Counted from the stretch's first letter, positions 40,507-49,951 are shown. The stretch: 52,117 bases of DNA from Rhodospirillales bacterium (GCA_025352565.1 JANXTF010000059.1:1-52117); one strand, 5' to 3'. The notes: a model not told the origin generated them from the sequence alone. Numbers and translations: made by a program.

Positions 40507-42648
40507 TCACGGCAGTACCTGGACTGACGCTGCGTCGCTGAGGAACTTGTCCGCGTCCTGCCTGAGCATGAACCGCTCACTCACGAGCTCGTCCGCCGCC
40601 TTCCGCACGGCATCCGACAAGCCGCTCTTGTCTTTGTAACGCTCTTCCAGTGAACGGCGGGGATCGCCGTTGGCTTTGCGCCCTGCCGCGTCGCGGGCAA
40701 ACGGGAGGAAGCCTCCGTCGAGCCCGCACAAATCCGGCGCGCGCTGGGCGGAGCGGACGTTCCAACCCGTATTCGTGCCGAGCGGCACGCGCGTCATCAT
40801 GGTTTGGATGCCCGCAATCGCGACCCCGTCGGAGCCGGGACGCGGAACCAGCACGCGATAGCGCTCACCGTGAGCAGGGGGCAACTTGGATTGCACTCCG
40901 CCACGCGCGTTGAAACCGGGACCGAAATCGAGCACGTCGAGTTCGTTAAGGACGTTCGGCAGCTCGACATGCGGGAGTGCCGGGAACTGCGCGCGATACT
41001 CGGCGAGCGTCACCAGCGTGCCTTGCTCTACCCGCGGATAGTTGCTCGGCGGTGGTTGGATGCCGCGATCGGCCCAATCGTCGATGACGCGGACGAACGC
41101 GCGCGACGTCAGGCCAGCGCTCCCCTGATTGTTGCCGACGCCATTTGCCGGATACTGACACATGTCGAGGTTCCCGGCGGGTGCGAGCAAGCCGGCGCCG
41201 GAGATATGGCCGAATCCAGCCTGGAAGTAGAGCCTGACGTTGTCGGGAATGGGCACCGGGTTGCCGCGGCCGTCATGCACGTTCAGTGACGCCTTCCATT
41301 GCCAGAAGGGGAGCTCCTCGTCGATCTGCACAACCAGCGGATCGGTGGCCGGCCGCTTGAGGATACCGTCCCGCAAGCCGGTCAGCGGATCGGTGGTAAC
41401 TGCGAAGGTGAACGGCGCGATGGCGTTCGACGTATAATCCTGATTGGCGTCTTGGCGGGAATAGAAGGTGGGATGCGCAAACTGCACGTTCGCGAACAGG
41501 CGGTTCGTTCCCGCAGAGTAGATCGTCGCGGCATCGAAAACGCGACGATGCGCCTCATCCTCGTTGAAGCCGAGATACAGGAACTCGCGCTGATACATCC
41601 CGGTGGAGGAGGTGCCGGACGAGTAGGCCCGTCGGATGATGGTCTCGCGCGGGCTGAGTGCCAGCGGGTTGGGGTTCCCGTCGTCGTCCTGTGTCTGGTA
41701 TCGCAGGAACGAACCGACATCGCGCGTCACTGCGTAAGCCAATCCCATCACGACCGGATTCTTGGCGGTGTAGGTCAGCTCGTAAATAAGAGTGGGCTTG
41801 AAACCCTCGAACAGGCAAAGATCGCTCGTCGACGGGACCAGGCTGGCCTGTCCAGTGGGGCACCGTCCGAACGCCCAGCGGTCGGATGCAACCTGGACCC
41901 GCGGCGCATCCATCCGGTCGCGAACCGTAAGCGTTGCCTGCGCGGTGTCGGCGCTGACCGGCTCATACGAGCGCCAGACCCTCGAGGCAACGAGGTTGCT
42001 CGCGCCGTTCTCGTAGACGAGCGGACGCGTGAACGACGCCTCGATCGGCTGGTGTTCGACACGGACCCGACCGGTGATCGGGCTGCCATCCGCCTGCTTC
42101 GCCACCGGAAAATTCGGAACCAGGCGTGCGCCGGTGGGGTCAGGCAAGGCGTCGGCGTGCCAGCCCGCATCAACGAAGGTGAACCCCTCCTGCAGGATCG
42201 GGTGATCGGCCCCAATCTCATCCGCCTTCAGCACGGTGCATGGCGTCGGACGGAAGGGGAACGTGCGGAAGGCCAGCTCGATGCAATTGCTACGGTTGTT
42301 GATGCCGTACCAGAGCTTCTGGTTGCCGCGCCTGAGATCGATCGGTTTCAACATGAAAAAGGGCGCACTGAATTCGACCATGCCACGCGCGTTCCGCGGC
42401 GCGCCGTCGATGTTGACGATCACGGCATTGAGCGGATCGGCAGGGGCGACCTCCATGTAGGCGGTCCCGCGCAGGCGTTCGTAAGCGCCCGCCGTGCCCC
42501 ATTCCGTTCCAGGGGCGAACGGCATGCGTTCTTCGACGATGAACCGGGTCACGCGCGCCTCGGTGGCCTGGCCAGTCCAGAGGAGTGCCAGCACACCGAG
42601 TCCGATGTATGATCCCAGTGCCGTCAGCGCCGAGCCGATGTTCCGCAT
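40507..42648 (-). CDS. Large exported alpha/beta-hydrolase-domain protein, paralogue of 15074-17032
   Basis: The 713-aa protein has a signal-anchor-like N-terminus (helix about 10-25, then GQATEARVTRF). It shares conserved blocks with the protein at 15074-17032: AYERLRGTAYMEVAPADPLNAV, GFTFVDAGWHAD, MGLAYAVTRDVGSFLRY and REFLYLGFNEDEAHRRVFD. It also shares VPRPGSDGVAIAGIQTMM. The nucleophile-like motif is GTSSTG (S347) in place of GVSQSG. It is about 60 residues longer, mainly through an insertion with Cys residues near 263-278. Its ATG directly follows the livF stop (TGA-ATG) with AGGGGGA upstream, so it is almost certainly part of the Liv transporter operon. It may release the compound the transporter imports. 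Confidence 0.86.
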   Translation of the reverse strand: MRNIGSALTALGSYIGLGVLALLWTGQATEARVTRFIVEERMPFAPGTEWGTAGAYERLRGTAYMEVAPADPLNAVIVNIDGAPRNARGMVEFSAPFFMLKPIDLRRGNQKLWYGINNRSNCIELAFRTFPFRPTPCTVLKADEIGADHPILQEGFTFVDAGWHADALPDPTGARLVPNFPVAKQADGSPITGRVRVEHQPIEASFTRPLVYENGASNLVASRVWRSYEPVSADTAQATLTVRDRMDAPRVQVASDRWAFGRCPTGQASLVPSTSDLCLFEGFKPTLIYELTYTAKNPVVMGLAYAVTRDVGSFLRYQTQDDDGNPNPLALSPRETIIRRAYSSGTSSTGMYQREFLYLGFNEDEAHRRVFDAATIYSAGTNRLFANVQFAHPTFYSRQDANQDYTSNAIAPFTFAVTTDPLTGLRDGILKRPATDPLVVQIDEELPFWQWKASLNVHDGRGNPVPIPDNVRLYFQAGFGHISGAGLLAPAGNLDMCQYPANGVGNNQGSAGLTSRAFVRVIDDWADRGIQPPPSNYPRVEQGTLVTLAEYRAQFPALPHVELPNVLNELDVLDFGPGFNARGGVQSKLPPAHGERYRVLVPRPGSDGVAIAGIQTMMTRVPLGTNTGWNVRSAQRAPDLCGLDGGFLPFARDAAGRKANGDPRRSLEERYKDKSGLSDAVRKAADELVSERFMLRQDADKFLSDAASVQVLP

Positions 42649-43422
42649 TCAGTCCCCCTGTTCTTTGCCCAATCCAACCACTGCGGGGCACGCGGGCGCG
42701 TCACCCCCGTGTCCGGCGCTGCCCAGATAGAACGACCGGACGATCGCCTCGGATTCCATTGTATCGGCCGAGCCCGAGGCGGCGATCCTGCCGTTGACCA
42801 AGACGTAGCTGTAGTCTGCCAGTTGCAGTGCCAGGCGCGGGTTCTGCTCGACGAGGAGCACGGTCAGCTTCTCGCGCCGGTTCAGTTCGCGTATGATACG
42901 GAATACCTGTTGGACCAGCTTGGGCGCAAGCCCGGTCGACGGCTCATCGAGCAGCAGGACATCTGGCGCGGCCATCAGCGCGCGGCCGACTGCGAGCATC
43001 TGTTGTTCCCCGCCCGACAGCGTTCCCGCAAGCTGACCCCGGCGTTCGGCCAGGCGGGGGAAATAGGTGAACACGAGTGCCTGCTGCCGGGCCTCGTCTA
43101 CTTTCGAGCCAACCGCGATGGCGCCGAGGCGGAGGTTTTCTGCCACGGTCAGCTCCGGAAAGACCTGTCTGCCCTCGGGAACATGGCAAATGCCGAGCCG
43201 AACGATCTCGCGGGGCGACATGCGCTCGAGCCGCGCGCCGCGCACCGCGATGCTACCCCGCCGTGGCCTGACCATTCCAGAGATCGCCCGCAGCAGCGTG
43301 GTCTTCCCGGCACCGTTGGACCCGATGATGGAGGTAATCCGGCCCTCCTCGGCCGCCATCGACAGTCCCTGGAGCACGACGGATCTGCCGTATCCAACCT
43401 CGAGCTCCTCGATCTGGATCAT
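42649..43422 (-). CDS. livF: Branched-chain amino-acid-type ABC ATPase LivF
   Basis: The 257-aa ATPase has Walker A GSNGAGKTT (34-42), the signature LSGGEQQ, Walker B VLLLDEPSTGLAP and the H-loop-type LLVEQN. VPEGRQVFPELTVAENL is typical of LivF. Its start overlaps the livG stop (ATGA) and its stop is followed immediately by the ATG of the large hydrolase gene. It pairs with LivG to power the LivHM permease. Confidence 0.95.
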   Translation of the reverse strand: MIQIEELEVGYGRSVVLQGLSMAAEEGRITSIIGSNGAGKTTLLRAISGMVRPRRGSIAVRGARLERMSPREIVRLGICHVPEGRQVFPELTVAENLRLGAIAVGSKVDEARQQALVFTYFPRLAERRGQLAGTLSGGEQQMLAVGRALMAAPDVLLLDEPSTGLAPKLVQQVFRIIRELNRREKLTVLLVEQNPRLALQLADYSYVLVNGRIAASGSADTMESEAIVRSFYLGSAGHGGDAPACPAVVGLGKEQGD

Positions 43423-44201
43423 TCGTCCGTCCCGACCCCGAGATAGGCCTCGATCACCGCCGGATCTGCCTGCACCGCGGCGGGCGCGCCGTGGGCTATG
43501 ATCCGACCGAAGTCGAGCGCGTATATGTGCGCGCAGAGGTTCATGACGAAGCCCATGTCGTGCTCCACGAGCAGCAAGGCGAGACCGGTTTCTTTCCAGA
43601 TGCCGCGCAGCACGGCGGCCAGGCTACTTCGCTCCCCCTGCGTGAGCCCGGCGGCGGGCTCGTCCAGCAAAAGCAGGCTCGGCTCCGCAGCCAGCGCCCG
43701 CCCGATCTCGACCAGGCGCTGCGAGCCAAACGACATATCGCCGGCAATGGCTTCCAGATACGGTTCGAGGCCGAGCAGCACCGCGATTTCTTCGACACGC
43801 TCCTGCGACCGGCGCTCCTCCCGGGACCCCTTCGGCAGCCGCAGCGCCGACGACCAGAGACCTTCCCTGGTCCGGCTGGTCCGGCCGACGAGCAAGTTGT
43901 CGCGCACTGTCATGCTGGTGAACAGCCTTACGTTTTGGAATGTGCGAGCCACCCCAAGCGCTGCCACATTGCTCGAAGTCATGCGGCTGAGATCGTGCCC
44001 GTTGAACAGGATCGACCCGCCGTTCAGCCGGTAGTGGCGCGAGACCAGATTGATAAGCGTCGATTTGCCGGAGCCATTGGGGCCGATGAGGCCGACCACC
44101 GTCGCCGGCGGCACACGGATCGAAGCATGATCGACGGCTTTGAGCCCGCCGAACTGGATCGACACGTCGCTGACCACCAGCCCGGCGGCCGGGCTGGTCA
44201 T
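43419..44201 (-). CDS. livG: Branched-chain amino-acid-type ABC ATPase LivG
   Basis: The 260-aa ATPase has Walker A GPNGSGKST (40-48), VARTFQNVRLF after the Q-loop, a LivG-type degenerate signature SFGSQRLVEIGRAL, Walker B LLLLDEPAAGL and LLVEHDMGFVMNL. The start at 44201 overlaps the livM stop (ATGA); the open frame extends upstream antisense-like through livM in another frame and is not coding there. It pairs with LivF. Confidence 0.95.
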   Translation of the reverse strand: MTSPAAGLVVSDVSIQFGGLKAVDHASIRVPPATVVGLIGPNGSGKSTLINLVSRHYRLNGGSILFNGHDLSRMTSSNVAALGVARTFQNVRLFTSMTVRDNLLVGRTSRTREGLWSSALRLPKGSREERRSQERVEEIAVLLGLEPYLEAIAGDMSFGSQRLVEIGRALAAEPSLLLLDEPAAGLTQGERSSLAAVLRGIWKETGLALLLVEHDMGFVMNLCAHIYALDFGRIIAHGAPAAVQADPAVIEAYLGVGTDE

Positions 44202-45175
44202 GGGGGCAACCGCATGAAAGCCGGGCCCGGTGCCGTCGGTGCCGCTTCCCGTCGCACCGCGCGTCGCAGCGCCAGCAAGCCGCCCATCAGCCCCGATGGC
44301 CAGGCGATGAAGACCACGATCATGGCGACGCCATAGACGAGCTGCTGGTAATCGCCGGCGCCGCGCAGCAGTTCCGGCAGCAACACGACGAAGGCGGCGC
44401 CGAGGAACGAGCCGGCAATCGAGCCAAGGCCGCCAACCACGACCATTGCCACAAACGAAATGGACAGCCAGACCGTAAAGTGTTCGGTACTGATGAACGT
44501 GACAAGGGCCGCGTAGAGCGCACCGCCGGCGGCGGCGTAGACGGCGCTGAGGGCGAAAACCGAAACCTTCATGCGGACGGAGGGAATACCGAAGCTGGTG
44601 GCGGCGATCTCGTTGTCGCGCAGGGCAATTATCATTCGCCCGGGCCGGCGCGACATGATGTTCGCCAGCACGAGCGCCCCGAGCAATGCCGCGCCGAGGC
44701 ACAAATAGTAGAGGCGAACCTCGTTGTCGAAAGCGAACCCGAATAGCGAGGGCGGCTCCACCGGGAGCCCGAACGGACCGCCCGTGATGTCCTTCATTTG
44801 ATACAGCACCCGTTCGATACAGATACCGAACGCCAGCGTCGCGATCGCGAGATACAGGCCCTTCAGCCGCACCGCCGGCAAGCCCACCAGCGCACCGACC
44901 GCCGCGCTGATCGCGACAGCGGCGACCACGCCCATCTCGTAAGGCAGCTTGTAGACCCCAACCGCCACCGCCGTCGCATAAGCGCCGATGGCGAAGAACC
45001 CGGCATGTCCCAATGATACCAGACCGGCATTGCCCATCAGGAGGTTGAGGCCCATCGCCGCGATGCCGTAGGCGCAGATCGAGCTGAGCAGATAGAGCCA
45101 GTAGCCGCCGGCGACCGCCGGAACGCCAATCGTCGCCAGGACGGCGAGGCCCATCAGGATGCGCCGGCTTGTCAT
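44198..45175 (-). CDS. livM: Branched-chain amino-acid-type ABC permease LivM
   Basis: The 325-aa permease has about nine helices. Typical LivM features are YGIAAMGLNLLMGNAGLVSLGHAGFFAIGAYATA, the GLYLAIATLAFGICIERVL segment and the ATPase-contact loop ALRDNEIAATSFGI. The C-terminus is Pro-rich. It overlaps both livH (ATGA) and livG (ATGA). Confidence 0.95.
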   Translation of the reverse strand: MTSRRILMGLAVLATIGVPAVAGGYWLYLLSSICAYGIAAMGLNLLMGNAGLVSLGHAGFFAIGAYATAVAVGVYKLPYEMGVVAAVAISAAVGALVGLPAVRLKGLYLAIATLAFGICIERVLYQMKDITGGPFGLPVEPPSLFGFAFDNEVRLYYLCLGAALLGALVLANIMSRRPGRMIIALRDNEIAATSFGIPSVRMKVSVFALSAVYAAAGGALYAALVTFISTEHFTVWLSISFVAMVVVGGLGSIAGSFLGAAFVVLLPELLRGAGDYQQLVYGVAMIVVFIAWPSGLMGGLLALRRAVRREAAPTAPGPAFMRLPP

Positions 45176-46038
45176 ATCTTTTCGAACTGCGGCTTGCCGA
45201 ACAGCCCCTCCGGCTTGAACAGCAGAACCACCAGCACGATGACGAAGGCCATGCTTTCCTTCATCTCGGTCGGGAAATAGATCACGCCGATATTCTTGAC
45301 GACGCCCAAAATCAGGCCGCCCACGAAGGCGCCAACCAGGCTGCCGAGCCCACCGAGCACGGCCACCGCGAAGGCGTTGTTGGTCATGTCGACCATCATG
45401 TTCGTGTTCAGGAATACGATCGGCGCGAGCAGGATTCCGCCCATCGCGCTGACAGCCGCGCCGATCATCCAGGTGAGGCCGTAGAGGCGCGGGACGTCGA
45501 GCCCGATCAGCCGCGCCGCGAACCGGTTCTGCGGGATCGACCGCATGGCCAGCCCGGTATCGGTAAACCGCAGGAACGCCGAAAGCGCGAGCGCCGTCAC
45601 TAAAGACGCGGCCATGATCGCGAGGTGTTGCTTCGACACCAACAGCCCGCCCATCGACAGCGTCTCGTTCCCGAAAAACGACGGAAACGGGTGAACCTCG
45701 GGGCCCCAGAGCACGGTCGCGGTCCCGTGCAGGACGAAGAACAGCCCGAGCGTCACGACCGCCGGTCCCAGCACGCCGGAGCCGAGCACGGGCCGAATTG
45801 CGATCCGTTCCATCAGCAGCCCGGCAAGCCCGCCGGTCAGCACGGCCACTACCAGCGCCGCCGCGAGCGGTGCGCCAAACCGTTCCAGCACGGTAAAGGC
45901 GACGAACGCCGACACCATGGCGATCTCGCCCTGCGCGAAGTTCGCGACTTCGGTGATCTTGTAGATAAACACGAGGCCTATCGCGAGGACGGCGTAAATG
46001 CTGCCCTCGGCCAGCCCATTGACAATCGCCTGTCCCAT
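45172..46038 (-). CDS. livH: Branched-chain amino-acid-type ABC permease LivH
   Basis: The 288-aa permease starts MGQAIVNGLAEGSIYAVLAI at 46038; the longer open frame runs through livK in another frame and is not coding there. Family features include FIYKITEVANFAQGEIAMV, the contact-loop SIPQNRFAARLIGLD and AVLGGLGSLVGAFVGGLILG. It lies 14 bases after the binding-protein gene and overlaps livM. It forms the import pore with LivM. Confidence 0.95.
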   Translation of the reverse strand: MGQAIVNGLAEGSIYAVLAIGLVFIYKITEVANFAQGEIAMVSAFVAFTVLERFGAPLAAALVVAVLTGGLAGLLMERIAIRPVLGSGVLGPAVVTLGLFFVLHGTATVLWGPEVHPFPSFFGNETLSMGGLLVSKQHLAIMAASLVTALALSAFLRFTDTGLAMRSIPQNRFAARLIGLDVPRLYGLTWMIGAAVSAMGGILLAPIVFLNTNMMVDMTNNAFAVAVLGGLGSLVGAFVGGLILGVVKNIGVIYFPTEMKESMAFVIVLVVLLFKPEGLFGKPQFEKI

Positions 46039-46052
46039 GTTGGACCGCCGGG

Positions 46053-47225
46053 CTACCGCGCGGGGCCGGGGTCGATCCAGTCGGAGACCTTGTGCCAGCG
46101 CCCGCCCTTCACCTCGATAATGTAGAGCGACTTCTTGCCGTCGTGGTCGGCGGCCGAGTAGCTGATGGGCCCGAGCAGGCCGCCATCGGCCTCCTTCCAG
46201 CTCTCCAGTGTCGCAATGACGCCCTTGCGGGTCAGCGGCTCCGGGGTCTCTCGGATGGCTTTCGCGGCCAGCATCATGGAGGCGTAGGCATAGGTGATGA
46301 AGAAGGTCGGCGGCGTGTCCGGGTGCGACTTCTTCAACTGTGCCAGGTAGTCGCGCATCGAAGGAGCGTCGCTTTCGGGCGCCAGGGTGATCTCGGCCGC
46401 GTGGAAGCCTTCGGCGAGAGGCCCCAGCAGCTTTATCAGCGAGGCATCCGCCTGCGTGGTGAAGCCGACGAATTTCGGGTGCCAGCCCAGGCGGTCGGCA
46501 GCGGTGACGACCCGCGCCGAGGACTCCAGCGGCATGCCGGTATAGACCATGTCGCAACCCGCGTTCTTGGCCTTCAGCACCGCGGCGCTGAAATCCATGG
46601 TGCCGCGCTCCGTGCCTTCGATGATAACCGGCAGATTGCGCTTTTCGGCTGCGCGCCGGTAGCCCAGCGAGTGGTCCTCGCCCGCGGGGTCCACTTGGTT
46701 GATCTGGCAGGGTGCCTTCACCCCGCCATGATCGACCATCCAGCCAATGACCGTCTCGGCCTGGCTGGAATAGGCGGGCTGCGCCATGAACAGGCTCTTG
46801 AGCCCGGCCTGGTTCAACTGGCTGGCGCTGGCTCCCATCGGGAACAGCAGCGGCACGCCGGCCCGCTCCAGATAGCGCGCAACGACCGTGGTCGTCGGCG
46901 TGCCGAGTCCTGTCATCAGGAAGACGCCGTCGCGCTCGACGAGCTTGCGGGCCGCGGAGACGGCGCGTGACGGCTCGTATTGATCGTCTTCGATCAGCAG
47001 TCTGATCTTGCGGCCGTTGATGCCCCCCGCCGCGTTGATCTCGTCGACCGCGGTCTGCCATCCGGTCTGCATCTGCGCCCCGGTCAGCGGTATCGGCCCG
47101 GTCAGCCCGGCATAGGCGCCGATGACGATCTCGTTCTTGCTCATGTCCGGCTCGGACCGGGCAGGGCCGGAAAGCATTGCGGCCATCGAGCCCGCGAGTA
47201 TGGCGAAGGCCAGGCCACGCTGCAT
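46053..47225 (-). CDS. livK: Liv-type ABC transporter periplasmic binding protein
   Basis: The 390-aa protein has a signal peptide (residues 1-24, ending SGPARS) and the periplasmic binding fold of the Leu/Ile/Val family (IVIGAYAGLTGPIPLTGAQMQTGWQTAVDEINAAGGINGRKI-type start). The hinge region includes FGFTTQADASLIKLL-like sequence. GGGAGGGAC lies upstream of ATG 47225. Although Liv-type, such proteins often bind aromatic acids, amides or urea. The operon ends with an exported hydrolase and is divergent from redox enzymes, so a non-amino-acid substrate is plausible. Ligand is unknown. Confidence 0.93.
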   Translation of the reverse strand: MQRGLAFAILAGSMAAMLSGPARSEPDMSKNEIVIGAYAGLTGPIPLTGAQMQTGWQTAVDEINAAGGINGRKIRLLIEDDQYEPSRAVSAARKLVERDGVFLMTGLGTPTTTVVARYLERAGVPLLFPMGASASQLNQAGLKSLFMAQPAYSSQAETVIGWMVDHGGVKAPCQINQVDPAGEDHSLGYRRAAEKRNLPVIIEGTERGTMDFSAAVLKAKNAGCDMVYTGMPLESSARVVTAADRLGWHPKFVGFTTQADASLIKLLGPLAEGFHAAEITLAPESDAPSMRDYLAQLKKSHPDTPPTFFITYAYASMMLAAKAIRETPEPLTRKGVIATLESWKEADGGLLGPISYSAADHDGKKSLYIIEVKGGRWHKVSDWIDPGPAR

Positions 47226-47626
47226 GTTCGTCCCTCCCGTTATTCGGGCGTTCCTCGGGCACGGTGCCCGCTGCCCTCATTTGTTTGGCCGACGCGGTCT
47301 AATGTTCGGTCGGACGTCTCGTCAGGCTAGCAAGGCTACTCGTCAGTTGCAAATCGCTCCCACTGGGATAACTGACTACGCAAGTTGCCCGGCACCCACG
47401 AGCCGCGCAGGATGAGAGACCTGCGGAATTTACCCTGGCGGCGACTGGGAGGGCCGCTTTTTTGGCCAATTTGATCGACGGGTTCCGTCTCGTTGACCAG
47501 GTATCCCGCCCGGACCAGTATCGCCGACCGAAAGACGCGATCGCGAGCGGGCGATGCACATAGCGGGGGGAGTGCATTGATGCGGCTTCGCAGGGATCGG
47601 CGGCAGCGGATGATCGTGGAAAGATC
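47226..47626. other. 401-base divergent control region
   Basis: This stretch lies between livK (leftward) and the GMC oxidoreductase (rightward) and must hold promoters for both operons. A leftward open frame from about 47560 to 47336 ends RSQLSQWERFATDE, but it has no start with a ribosome-binding site and mixed codon bias. I do not call it a gene. A TetR-like dyad lies at 47301-47318. No terminator with a T-tract is certain; a short GGCC/GGCC pair around a T6 run near 47450 is suggestive only. Confidence 0.5.
47301..47318. promoter_or_regulatory. Candidate operator upstream of livK
   Basis: The 18-bp sequence aatgttcggtcggacgtc has a near-palindromic core GTTCG-GT-CGGAC, resembling TetR-family operators. 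It lies about 76 bases upstream of the livK start. It shares ACCGAACA (on the complementary strand) with the dyad at 40183-40196, at the far end of the same transcription unit. No cognate regulator is in the window. Confidence 0.3.
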
Positions 47627-49231
47627 ATGACGGAGCAGTTCGACTACGTGATCGTCGGATCGGGCCCGGCGGGCTCGGTTTTGGCTGACCGGCTGACTGA
47701 AGACGGCAAGACCAGTGTCTGCGTGCTGGAGGCCGGCATCCCGGACACCAGCATGTATATCCGCATCCCCGCCGGATTCGTGAAGACCCTGTACGATCCC
47801 GCTTCGATCTGGGGTTTCACCTGCGAGCCCGGCCCTGGCCTGGCCGGGCGCAAGATGCGGCTGCCGCAGGGTCGGCTGGTCGGCGGCTCGAGTTCGCTGA
47901 ACGGCATGGTCTACAACCGTGGCCAGGCCGAGGACTTCGACGATTGGGAGGCGATGGGCTGCGCAGGCTGGGGCTATCGCGATGTACTGCCTTACTTCCG
48001 CCGATCCGAGCGCAAGATCGGACCCGGCGACGACCAGTATCGCGGCCGGTTTGGCGCATTTCCAGTCACTCATCCCGACTGGCCGAGCCCGCTCTGCGAC
48101 GCCTTCATCACCGGCGCGGCCGAACTCGGGATCCCGCGCAACGACGACTACAACGGCGCGGTCCAGGAAGGCGCGGGCTACTTCCAGCGCAATATCTACA
48201 AGGGGCGCCGGGTCAGCGCCGCCGACGCGTTCCTGCATCCGGCAGTCCGGCGCGGCAAGGTCGCGCTGCGGCCGAATTGTCAGGCCACCCGCATCATACT
48301 CGAGGGAAAGCGGGCGACGGGGGTGCGCTACCGCCAGGGCGGCGTCGACAAGACGGTGCTGGCCGGGTGCGAGGTCATCGTGTCCGCGGGCGCCGCGAAC
48401 TCGCCGAAGCTGCTGCAGTTGTCGGGCATCGGACCCGCCTCCGTCCTGCGGGATGCGGGCGTGGAACTCGTGCATCACCTTCCCGGCGTGGGTGAGAACC
48501 TGCGCGACCACCTCACCACGCGCATCGTGGCGCGCGCCAGGAACGCGCGCACGATCAACGAGGCTTCCCGCGGGTGGCGGCTGGGCGCCGAAGTGCTGAA
48601 ATGGCTCGCCGGCCGGCCGAGCATCCTCTCCATGAGCCCGTCGCTGGTACACGTGTTCTGCAAATCCCGCCCGGACCTGACCCGCACCGACACGCAGGTG
48701 CTGTTCACGCCGGGCAGCTACCAGGAAGGCAAGATCTACGTCCTTGAAGAACATCCGGGCATGAGCGCCGGCGCCCGCTCGCAGCGGCCTTTCAGCGCGG
48801 GATGGGTGCGTATCCGCTCCGCCGACCCGATGGCGGACCCGATTCTGCAGCCGAACTATTTGGCGGACGAGCGCGACCAGGCCGGCATGGTGGTTGCACT
48901 CAAGCTGGCGCGTCGCCTGCTGCGGACCGAGGCCATGCGCCCGTATGTCGATCAGGAAACCCTCCCAGGCCCAGCCGTCTCGACCGACGACGAATGGCTG
49001 GACTACGCGCGGCAACGGGCTGGCACGGCCTACCATCTCGGCGGGAGCTGCAGGATGGGGCCGGCCTCCACGCCGGACGCCGTCGTCGGCACAGACCTGC
49101 GCGTTCATGGGCTCGAGGCGCTCCGTGTGGTCGATGCATCCGTGATGCCGCTGCTGCCCTCGGCAAACACCCAGGCCGCGACTCTGATGATCGCCGAGAA
49201 AGCAGCGGACGCTATCCGCGGACTTGCCTGA
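47627..49231 (+). CDS. GMC-family FAD oxidoreductase (choline dehydrogenase-like)
   Basis: The 534-aa flavoprotein has the N-terminal FAD motif VIVGSGPAGSVLADRL (8-23), VLEAG, and the GMC signature GRLVGGSSSLNGMVYNRG near residues 82-99. The second signature GAANSPKLLQLSGIGP lies near 256-271. The catalytic pair is His in YHLGGSCRMG and Asn in SANTQAATLMIAEKAAD. It oxidises an alcohol to an aldehyde or acid in the cytosol or at the membrane. The gene heads a rightward operon with a glutathione transferase (18-base gap) and a metallo-beta-lactamase hydrolase. The alcohol is unknown. Confidence 0.93.
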   Translation: MTEQFDYVIVGSGPAGSVLADRLTEDGKTSVCVLEAGIPDTSMYIRIPAGFVKTLYDPASIWGFTCEPGPGLAGRKMRLPQGRLVGGSSSLNGMVYNRGQAEDFDDWEAMGCAGWGYRDVLPYFRRSERKIGPGDDQYRGRFGAFPVTHPDWPSPLCDAFITGAAELGIPRNDDYNGAVQEGAGYFQRNIYKGRRVSAADAFLHPAVRRGKVALRPNCQATRIILEGKRATGVRYRQGGVDKTVLAGCEVIVSAGAANSPKLLQLSGIGPASVLRDAGVELVHHLPGVGENLRDHLTTRIVARARNARTINEASRGWRLGAEVLKWLAGRPSILSMSPSLVHVFCKSRPDLTRTDTQVLFTPGSYQEGKIYVLEEHPGMSAGARSQRPFSAGWVRIRSADPMADPILQPNYLADERDQAGMVVALKLARRLLRTEAMRPYVDQETLPGPAVSTDDEWLDYARQRAGTAYHLGGSCRMGPASTPDAVVGTDLRVHGLEALRVVDASVMPLLPSANTQAATLMIAEKAADAIRGLA

Positions 49232-49249
49232 CCCGACCAGGAGATCACC

Positions 49250-49891
49250 ATGCTGACAATCCATCATCTCGAGAAATCGCAGTCAGAGCGCATCATCTGG
49301 CTCTGCGAGGAGCTTGACCTTCCCTACGAACTGAAGCGCTACGAGCGTGACCCCGTCACCATCCTGGCACCGCCTGCGTTCAAGGCGCTGCACCCGGCCG
49401 GCACCGCGCCCGTCATCACCGATGGCGCGCTCGTGCTGGGGGAGTCCGGCGCCATCATCGAATACATCATCGCCAAGCACGGCGGCGGCCGTCTCGCGCT
49501 GGGACCGGACCACCCGGATTTCGCTCAGTATCTCTACTGGTTCCACTTTGCCAACGGAAACCTGCAGCCGAACATGGGGCGGAATCTGATCCTGCGTCGC
49601 CTCGACCTGGCATCCGACAACCCGACGCTGCTTTTGACGAAGGGGCGCCTGGACCTCGCGCTGCGCCTGGTGGAAGCCCGGCTCGGGGAGGCGGAGTATT
49701 TCGCCGGGAGCGAGTTCACCGCCGCTGACATCATCATGGTGTTCTCGCTGACGACGATGCGCAACTTCCTGCCGATCGACATCGCCCCGTATTCGGGTAT
49801 CCGCAACTACCTTCAGCGCATCGGCGCGCGCGACGCGTATCGCCGGGCGATGCGGACGGGCGATCCGGAGATGGCACCGCTTCTCACCTGA
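49250..49891 (+). CDS. Glutathione S-transferase
   Basis: The 213-aa protein has an N-terminal thioredoxin fold (LTIHHLEKSQSERIIWLCEELDLPYELKRY-type start) and the glutathione-binding GTAPVITDGALVLGESGAIIEYI (about residues 44-66). A helical C-terminal domain includes FTAADIIMVFSLTTMRNFLP. A Ser in KSQSERI is at the catalytic position, resembling beta/theta-like bacterial enzymes. CAGGAGATCACC provides a good ribosome-binding site. Between an alcohol oxidase-type flavoprotein and a lactonase-like protein it may detoxify an electrophilic intermediate. Confidence 0.92.
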   Translation: MLTIHHLEKSQSERIIWLCEELDLPYELKRYERDPVTILAPPAFKALHPAGTAPVITDGALVLGESGAIIEYIIAKHGGGRLALGPDHPDFAQYLYWFHFANGNLQPNMGRNLILRRLDLASDNPTLLLTKGRLDLALRLVEARLGEAEYFAGSEFTAADIIMVFSLTTMRNFLPIDIAPYSGIRNYLQRIGARDAYRRAMRTGDPEMAPLLT

Positions 49892-49951
49892 CCGCCTGCA
49901 CGCAAGTGGCCGTTGACCGCTTCATGTTTCTGTTCTGACGAGGATGCGCCC

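Noticed and set aside
41299-42612. 437-aa open frame on the plus strand
   Set aside because: It lies wholly antisense to the large hydrolase gene, is Arg/Val/Gly-rich without domains, and its frame follows the complementary codon bias of the real gene.
47336-47560. Minus-strand frame ending RSQLSQWERFATDE in the livK-GMC gap
   Set aside because: It has no start codon with a ribosome-binding site inside the gap and only mixed codon bias, so it is kept as unexplained intergenic sequence.
47336-49267. 643-aa open frame on the minus strand
   Set aside because: It is antisense to the GMC oxidoreductase, which has all family motifs. Its amino-acid composition is typical of a GC-rich shadow frame.
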